Shown here one piece after another: positions 57,580 to 64,000 of a stretch of 64,000 nucleotides of DNA; position 1 is the first letter of the stretch, and each line of letters begins with the position of its first letter. Both the position numbers and the translations under genes were made by a program. Below the pieces are notes generated by a model, which searched no databases, was not told where the DNA came from, and saw nothing but the letters and a program-made list of their open reading frames with translations. The stretch is from Rhabdophis nuchalis (Eukaryota > Chordata > Lepidosauria > Squamata > Natricidae). The stretch is from the NCBI GenBank assembly GCA_039707465.1, contig CM077647.1, forward strand, positions 47,146,110 to 47,210,109, given 5' to 3'.

Positions 57580-58096
57580 TACTGTACTTCTGTCTCTATT
57601 TCTCTTCTACCTACCTACACACACACACACTCTCTCTCTCCCTACCTACCTACTGTATTTCTGTTATCTCTCTCTATTACTTTATCTACATATTTCTCTC
57701 TCTATTACTTTATCTACCTACCTACACACACACACTCTCTCTCCCTATCTATCTACTGTATTTCTCTCTTTCTATTTCTCTCTCTGTCCTACCTACCTAC
57801 CTATCTACCTACACACACACTCTCTCTCCCCCTACCTACCTACTGTATTTCTCTCTTTCTATTCTCTCTCTTTCTCTCTCTTTCTATCCCTTTATCTACC
57901 TACCTACCTACCTACCTACCTACTCTCTCTATCTACCTACCTACCTACTCTCTCTATCTACCTACCTACTGTATTTCTCTTTCTTTCTCTCCCTCTCTAT
58001 CCCTCTATCTACCTATCTACTTTTTTTTGTAATTTGCCTCTTCAAAACCTTGGTGCGTCTTATAGTCCATTGCATCTTATACTCCGAAAAGTACAG
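56958..58096 (+). mobile_element. Tc1/mariner-type MITE with microsatellite core, copy 2
   Basis: It starts CCGTATTTTTCGGAGTATAA and ends, in reverse complement, CTGTACTTTTCGGAGTATAA. TA flanks at 56956-56957 and 58097-58098. It has the same left domain and core as the copy at 45367, without the nested L1. It serves as the empty-site reference for that insertion. Non-coding. Confidence 0.87.
57528..58022 (+). repeat. Compound higher-order microsatellite in MITE copy 2
   Basis: It starts with a pure CT array (about 57532-57574), then cycles of CTAC, CA, CT and TTTCTCTC blocks. The marker TACTGTATTTCTST, or a close variant, lies near 57581, 57650, 57755, 57840 and 57967. It is shorter than copy 1 (about 500 bp against 800). 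Confidence 0.9.
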
Positions 58097-58309
58097 TACT
58101 TGATCAAGAAATTGTAAGTATTAAGAACATTCTGAATAGACATTCAAATATGGACCTTACAGAGTTACCATAGTATGGTTTTTCATAACCAGATACTCTT
58201 CACAGGTGTCAAATGAGAATTACAGAACCTATAGCCACCTCAATCCAAAGAGAATCAAGCCGGGAAGCAGTCATACACAAGTGATTCATTCTGATTACTG
58301 AAGAAACTA

Positions 58310-58440
58310 ATTTTAATTTATTTATTTTGTAAATTTATAGACAGCCTTCTGCCAAATATGACTTACTGTTTCAACAAACTTAAAAAGACAAAACAATAAA
58401 GAAAAATTTAAAAATAATTAAAAACCCCAATCTGTGGGAG
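58310..58440 (-). mobile_element. LINE 3' UTR fragment
   Basis: TTTATTTATTTTGTAAATTTATAGACAGCC followed by AAATATGACTTA and an A-rich stretch resembles the reverse-strand 3' ends of L2/L3-type LINEs at 1860-1990 and 14020-14110. No coding part remains. Confidence 0.5.
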
Positions 58441-58444
58441 CGTG

Positions 58445-59910
58445 CACTCAAATTTCCCAACAATATTGCTACCTTGCAGGTCCATACCCATTTTGCTGGA
58501 TCCTAGGTCAGATGGCAAAAACATCTTGATTCTGGGAATTTGAAGCTAGAATACTTTCTATCGTGTGGATCTGCAGGGTTTCATCTTCCCTAATCTGTTA
58601 TCATTTAGAAGGTGTTGCCAATAAAGTTATCCAAGGAATTAGTATGCTACATTCAGTCCTGTCCCCTTTTATTTAGTCCAGTTGAAACAATGAAAATCTT
58701 AAATAAGGGTCTGGGTTCAGAAATGAACTGGACAGAGATTTATAAACTGGTGCTTCACATCTTTCCCCAATACAGTTTCCTCCTTTGCCAATGTCAAATA
58801 CTATATTTGGGACAATTCAACCTGATGGACTAATGTAAAGCAATTGCTATATTCCCTTTTAGAAATGCTGTTGCTACCAGGAAAGTCTTTATGAAAATGT
58901 TAGACAGTTTTATGGTTATATGCAACTAAGCAGCTTTATTGTGTACTAGTAGCAACTATTCTACATTTTCTAAATAACATAAAATCAGGCATCATATTAG
59001 GGTCAAGATAATATTAGTATTACACTATGGAAGACAATGCAAAATTCAGCAGATTTTTACTAATTTTTCCAAGTGCCCAAGACAGAAGGTAAAGCCATTC
59101 CAACATTCAACTGTCTAAATTGTGGATCTTGTATTTGAACTTGTTAGTTTACATTAAAAAAAATAGTGCTATATTTGATTATCCCTTTGAACTTAAGACA
59201 ATATAAAATGCATCTCCTACTACCCCATAGCACATTGATTGGCCTATCAGTGGGAATATAATTGTCAGTTGTCCAACAAGTGCACTAATTTATAGTAATG
59301 AAATTATCTCCAAACACAAGTCAAGATGCTGAGACTTGCTTTTAAAGCCGAATATTGCTCATAACTTAAAGAATTACCTTCTCCAGCATTGCGCTATTTG
59401 AACTTTTTAGAATTAATCTCAATTGTCCCTCCCATTGGAAGAGGAAAGTTTCTCCCTACTTACAGAAAACTGTTCCCAAAAAGATTCATCTACTTCTTCT
59501 AGAAAACTTTATACATTGACATATTTGGGACTTTAAGTGTTTCTGTAATATTTTAATTTTCTTTTCATTTTACTATTGTTAATATCTGTTATTTTTAATT
59601 TACAACCAAATAAACACTGATAGTATATTGAAGAGATGCCAATAAATCACATATAATAAAATAATTTTATTTATAAAATAAAGACATGTAATAGAGAGCT
59701 CAATCCCTTGAAATATTCCTTGCACAAGTTCAATCAATCACAAATAGTGAGCAGCATTATACATAGGGTTCTAGATCAAAAGCTAATACATTTAGGGATT
59801 CATCACATACCATGCTCAATATTTTCAAATTATTCTATGTTACAATGCAAAGTAAAGGAAGAAAGTGTCTCTCTCTATCTTTGCATCTGTGGACAGATAA
59901 ATGATGGATG
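58445..59910. other. No feature recognised
   Basis: AT-rich; no gene or repeat family identified. Confidence 0.5.
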
Positions 59911-59914
59911 ATAT

Positions 59915-60120
<206 letters not shown>

Positions 60121-60129
60121 TGCTAGGCA

Positions 60130-61350
60130 GACAGACAAATGTACATGAATCATATTTTTGCACACAAATATATTATTACAAAAAGTACAGATTCACATCT
60201 TCAGGAGATTTTGTTACTTTCAGTTAGACAGCAATTTACATTTTTAGCCATCTTGAATAAAAATAATAGCTTACAAGTTAAATTACAGACAGCCCTGGGA
60301 ATCTACTTTGAAAAAAGCAGAGTGTTTTTGAATTGAAGTCCATAAGGAATCCTCCTGCGGAGCCCTAAGTAATTTTCTTAATTTTTGAACTGCACATTAA
60401 GCACATTGTCAGCTGTTGTAAATGCGTAACCAACAACAAACCATTATGTATCTTTCATCTAATTACACAGGCTTATTATACACCTGTACCAATGTAGCAA
60501 GTATGTATAATAGTTGTCGTTTTCTCTATGAAAACAGCTTCAGTAATGTACTGAAGGTACATTTAAGCTATAGTCAATCCAACTTAAGGAACAATTTTGA
60601 CTTTATGCAACACTGTAAATTCTAAAACATGTTCATACTACATTAGTCTAGATATGCACTTGTTAATCTCTTTTTTGTAAGCGTTTATCAGTCTCATAAG
60701 CAACTAGAAAAAACAATTTATATTTGTTGGATGATTATTGCCAGCTTGTAGATTTGCTTTAAAAAAAAAAGGTATTGAAGAAAACTAAAAAAGAAACAAT
60801 GTTGCTATGCTTTCATAGAGAATTGTTTATTGCAACTCACAGCAAGAAAAACAGATGCATATTTTATAGCTATTTGATAGTGCAGATTTATTTTAGATTT
60901 CATTTTTAGGTATATTCTAAGACATTTATATTACTATGGACAACAGGTTGATCTTCATTTCTTTTCATCCTTATGAATTTTATGCCTATAGGCAATGCAA
61001 CGGTTATTGTTTCTAAAGCATGAATTATACAGCCTACTTGTACCAATTTTTCTGAGAAAAGAGGAATTAATTTTGGGTAGCTCTGTTTGGTCAGTGAACT
61101 TTTTATACCCTATGATGGGGTATATCAACTACTCCAAAAACAGGATTTGGGCAGAACTAACCAAAAACCAACATCAGAGTTTCCAAGATTGAGTTGGAGA
61201 TACCACAGAAATATCGTGTCAAAATTAGAATTTGGCAGCATAAATTTAGCTGAATTTTCAGGGTTCAGGGCAGGGTTTTTTTAAATAGGGATTTATGTAG
61301 ATTTATGTACACTTTTGAAAAACGTATACTGGTCTATGACCATAATCAAT
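60130..61350. other. No feature recognised
   Basis: AT-rich, without recognised repeats or coding frames. Confidence 0.5.
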
Positions 61351-61357
61351 ATTTGAT

Positions 61358-61900
61358 TTACCACTTTATAATGCCTTGGTAAGGCCACACTTGGAATACT
61401 GTATCAGTTTTGGTCACCACGATGTAGAAAACATGTGGAGACTCTAGAAAGAGTACAGAGAAGAGCAACAAAGATGATTAGGGGACTGGAGACTAAAACA
61501 TATGAAGAACGGTTGCAGGAACTGGGTATGTCTAGTTTAATAAAAAGAAGGATTAGGGGAGACATGATAGCAGCGTTCCAATATCTCAGGGGTTGCCACA
61601 AAGAAGAGGGAGTCAAACTATTCTCCAAGGCACCTGAGGGCAGAACAAGAAGCAATGGATGGAAACTAATCAAGGAGAGAAAAAACTTAGAACTGAGGAG
61701 AAATTTCCTGACAGTTAGGACAATTAATCAGTGGAACAGCTTGCCTCCAGAGGTTATGAATGCCCCAACACTGCAAGTCTTCAAGAAGATGTTGGATAGC
61801 CATTTGTCTGAAATGGTATAGGGTTTCCTGCCTAGGCAGGGAGTTGGACTATATGACCTCCAAGGTCCCTTCCAACTCTGCTATTGTATTGTATTGTATT
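61358..61900 (+). mobile_element. CR1 LINE 3' end with ATTGT tail
   Basis: A 5'-truncated CR1 containing the last ~160 codons of ORF2. The frame 61435-61821 is intact to its stop and includes RRIRGDMIAAFQYLRG, RTINQWNSLPPEV and KMLDSHLSEMV. The CR1 3' UTR and an (ATTGT)n tail (61881-61900) follow. Near-identical by eye to 26620-27125. A TTGATTTGATTTGATT run follows the tail and may have grown from it. Recent insertion. Confidence 0.9.
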
Positions 61901-62334
61901 GATGTTGATTTGATTTGATTCAATTTGATTCTGATTTGATTTCAATTTAATTTGATTTTGATTTCCCTTCTCCCAAAAAAGAATCAAAATTACCAATTAA
62001 ATTGCTTTCTGAGTTTTGAATCATTTTCAGTAGGAAAAAAAGAGCTCCCACTCAAAGAATAAAAAAGGTCATCAGCTCGTCACTTTTTTTAAAGACTTCT
62101 CAAATCACTATGTTTCCTCTTGCAATTGTTAAAACCCTGATTGTGGACCATAATCTTTCAAATATTGTCTAACCCACCATATACACCACCACAGTAGATA
62201 AATTAAAGACGTAAAGGAGAAGAAAAATGTGTTCCCCTCCTTCCTCCTTCAAATATGCTGTATCTTTAGTTAAAATGGTGGTTAACTAAATATTCTATTT
62301 CAGAACAAGGATGGCTTCAGGTGCTCCCAAATCC

Positions 62335-62400
62335 ATCCACACCTGGCCTATTTCCTGTCCAATCACTACCTACCATTTCCCCACTGTACACTAGTAATTT
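62335..62400. repeat. Outer arm matching 63733-63800 in inverse
   Basis: ACCTGGCCTATTTCCTGTCC and CCATTTCCCCA here resemble the reverse complement of 63733-63800. Together with the foldback DNA between them, this may mark the ends of one 1.4-kb structure. Confidence 0.45.
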
Positions 62401-62614
62401 ATACAGAAATAATGTCACTGGTCAAACAAATTAAAATGGAATAACTTCAGCTGATGACTTGATTACTATAAAAACGTACTAACTACTAAAACTAAACTAA
62501 CTAAAACTACTATGGTAGTTTAGATTGCTGAACCCCAATAGCAGCTTCTGTGTGTGTCTGTCTTTCTCTCTCTCTGTGTGTGTATGTATGTATATGTATG
62601 TGTGTGTGTTAGCT

Positions 62615-62706
62615 TTTGAGCTGATAAATAAACAAGGGAGACTAGGATAGATCTATTTTGAGCTATTTAGCTCTCATCAGCTAGCCATACCCTTACTGTG
62701 ACACAA

Positions 62707-62742
<36 letters not shown>

Positions 62743-62759
62743 ATATGTATATGTATGTG

Positions 62760-62839
<80 letters not shown>

Positions 62840-63075
62840 CATACACACACACACACACATATACACATACACACACACATATATATACACTGTGTTAGAT
62901 ACGTTAAGTCTCCTCCTTAAAGGGACCCTGAACAGGAGCTGTGATAATTATTCTCTCATATATATATACTTTATTCGAGCATTTTAGCTCTCATCAGCTA
63001 GCCATACCCTTACTGGTTCGAATCTATCCTAGTCTCTCTGATTTATTTATTGATCAGCTCATAAAACTAATATAT
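62615..63075. mobile_element. Rearranged repeat with direct and inverted segments, possible tRNA-like boxes
   Basis: TAGCTCTCATCAGCTAGCC followed by ATACCCTTACTG occurs at about 62669-62699 and 62986-63016 in direct orientation. GAGCTGATAAATAAAC...GAGACTAGGATAGAT (62619-62652) reappears inverted at 63024-63060. The right copy continues into GGTTCGAATCTATCC, a good tRNA B-box match, about 33 bases after a TAGCTCTCATCAGC A-box-like start. It may be a tRNA-derived SINE fragment; this is tentative. Confidence 0.45.
62711..62890 (+). repeat. Compound (TG)n(TA)n(CA)n microsatellite
   Basis: About 14 TG units, mixed TATG/TG, about 32 TA units (62769-62832), then TACA and CA units. TG and CA arms are mutually complementary around the TA core, so the whole can fold into a long hairpin or cruciform. 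Confidence 0.95.
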
Positions 63076-63270
63076 ATATTAGTAAACATAAACTAATATA
63101 TATATAACTAACACACATATCTAAAATATTATACAACGTAATTCTTGGCTTGCTGTCTGGATGGTCTCTAGTGCCTATTGGTCTCTAGTGATGAGCCAAT
63201 AGGCAGTAAGGGAAACAGTATGTCTTCTCCCTTAATTGGGGCCTAATAATAACAGGTTGTTGTGAAACAA

Positions 63271-63271
<1 letters not shown>

Positions 63272-63301
<30 letters not shown>

Positions 63302-63320
63302 CATACATACATACATACAT
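63272..63320 (+). repeat. (CATA)n microsatellite
   Basis: About 12 perfect units of CATA/TACA. A duplicated unit of TA repeat plus TGTTTTCGT follows (63350-63372 and 63388-63415). Confidence 0.9.
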
Positions 63321-63426
63321 GTTAAATTTTTTAAGGGATGATTTAATAATCATATATATATATATATATATGTTTTCGTAGATAATCATATATATATATA
63401 TATATATGTTTTCGTGTTTTTGTAGG

Positions 63427-63615
63427 TATGCTGGCATTGCTGGCTTCGGGAATTTTCCCGTGTATATAGCATGGAGATGTTATTGCAATGTTTCGACAAG
63501 ATCTCACTTGTCATCATCAGGCAGGCTTCTGTCTGTGAGATCTTGTTGAAACGTTGCAATAACATCTCCATGCTATATACACAGGAAAATCCCCGAAGCC
63601 AGCAATGCCAGCATA
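63427..63615. mobile_element. Foldback MITE with 81-bp arms
   Basis: Arm 63427-63507 (starting TATGCTGGCATTGCTGGC) is the inverted complement of 63535-63615 with only four mismatches. The 27-base loop contains CATCATCAGGCAGG. TA repeats flank it, consistent with insertion at TA. It is non-coding. Confidence 0.85.
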
Positions 63616-63884
63616 TATATATATAAATCTATCCTATAGATAAACTATAGATAAACTATAGATATATTTTACAGTAATTAAATCATCAGATGAATTTATT
63701 CCCTTTTAATTTTACCATTGACATTATTTCCGTATAAGTTACACGTTACAAGTGCAAATGGGGAAAGGGTGGGTGTTGGTGACTGGACAGGAATAGGCCA
63801 GGTACTTATTGGCACTTCCTTTAAGAGAGTAATTACTGGATTGAGTTTAGGAAAAACTACATAAGCAGTTTGGTTTTAATGAAG

Positions 63885-64000
63885 GATGGTCCCATATAGA
63901 CATACTCTCCAATGCCACAAGGAAGAGGGAGTCAACCTATTTTTCAGAGCACCAAAAGGCAGAACAAGAAGCAATAGATGGAAGTTAATCACTAAAACTA
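63885..64000 (+). mobile_element. CR1 LINE fragment cut by window end
   Basis: TGCCACAAGGAAGAGGGAGTCAA and the following AGCACCAAAAGGCAGAACAAGAAGCAA stretch match the CR1 C-terminal coding region at 61600-61670. The left edge near 63895 is abrupt. It continues past the window. Confidence 0.8.

Overview
The window looks like intergenic or intronic DNA from a squamate reptile, probably a snake. I recognise no host protein-coding gene, no RNA gene and no endogenous virus. The lineage call rests on the repeats. They include CR1/L3-type LINEs with pentanucleotide tails (AATAG-type near 5450, ATTGT-type near 27115 and 61885), BovB/RTE fragments, L1-clade LINEs, a Sauria-type tRNA SINE, several hAT and Tc1/mariner MITEs, and a GATA/GACA block like the Bkm satellite first described from snakes.

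Layout. 1-6160: three minus-strand L2/L3-type LINE copies; the middle one is nearly full length, with its 5' end flipped (twin-priming structure). 6190-12330: mostly unassigned AT-rich DNA holding a pogo-like MITE, a CR1 remnant, an old L1 ORF2 remnant and poly-G tracts. 12880-16245: an old LINE split by a hAT MITE, then a decayed L2/L3 copy. 16486-20034: a mariner MITE, then a 2.8 kb L1-like non-autonomous element with repeated 5' units and a 16-17 bp target-site duplication (TSD). 20180-23100: a 30-bp minisatellite, about 700 bp of polypyrimidine, and a CpG-rich block with a 70-bp-arm palindrome, split by an ORF1-only L1 insertion. 23190-31760: hAT MITEs, a CR1 copy, a minisatellite-bearing repeat, a LINE 3' end with an intact 302-codon frame, and a BovB 5' remnant. 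31816-33877: a second ORF1-only L1 element. 33890-42900: largely repeat-poor AT-rich DNA. 42915-45020: CR1 (split by a hAT MITE) and BovB remnants. 45367-48758: a Tc1/mariner-type MITE holding a compound higher-order microsatellite and a third, full-length ORF1-only L1 element. 49690-58096: BovB, L1 and SINE fragments and a second copy of the microsatellite-bearing MITE. 59917-64000: Bkm-like repeat, CR1, compound TG/TA/CA repeats, foldback elements and a CR1 fragment running off the end.

The strongest candidate for something under-described is the ORF1-only L1 family. Three insertions, each with a TSD and poly(A), carry an L1 ORF1 followed directly by a short 3' UTR and no ORF2. This is the architecture of mammalian HAL1 elements. 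Second are the MITEs whose interior is an ~80-bp higher-order repeat with a marker resembling the element's own terminus.
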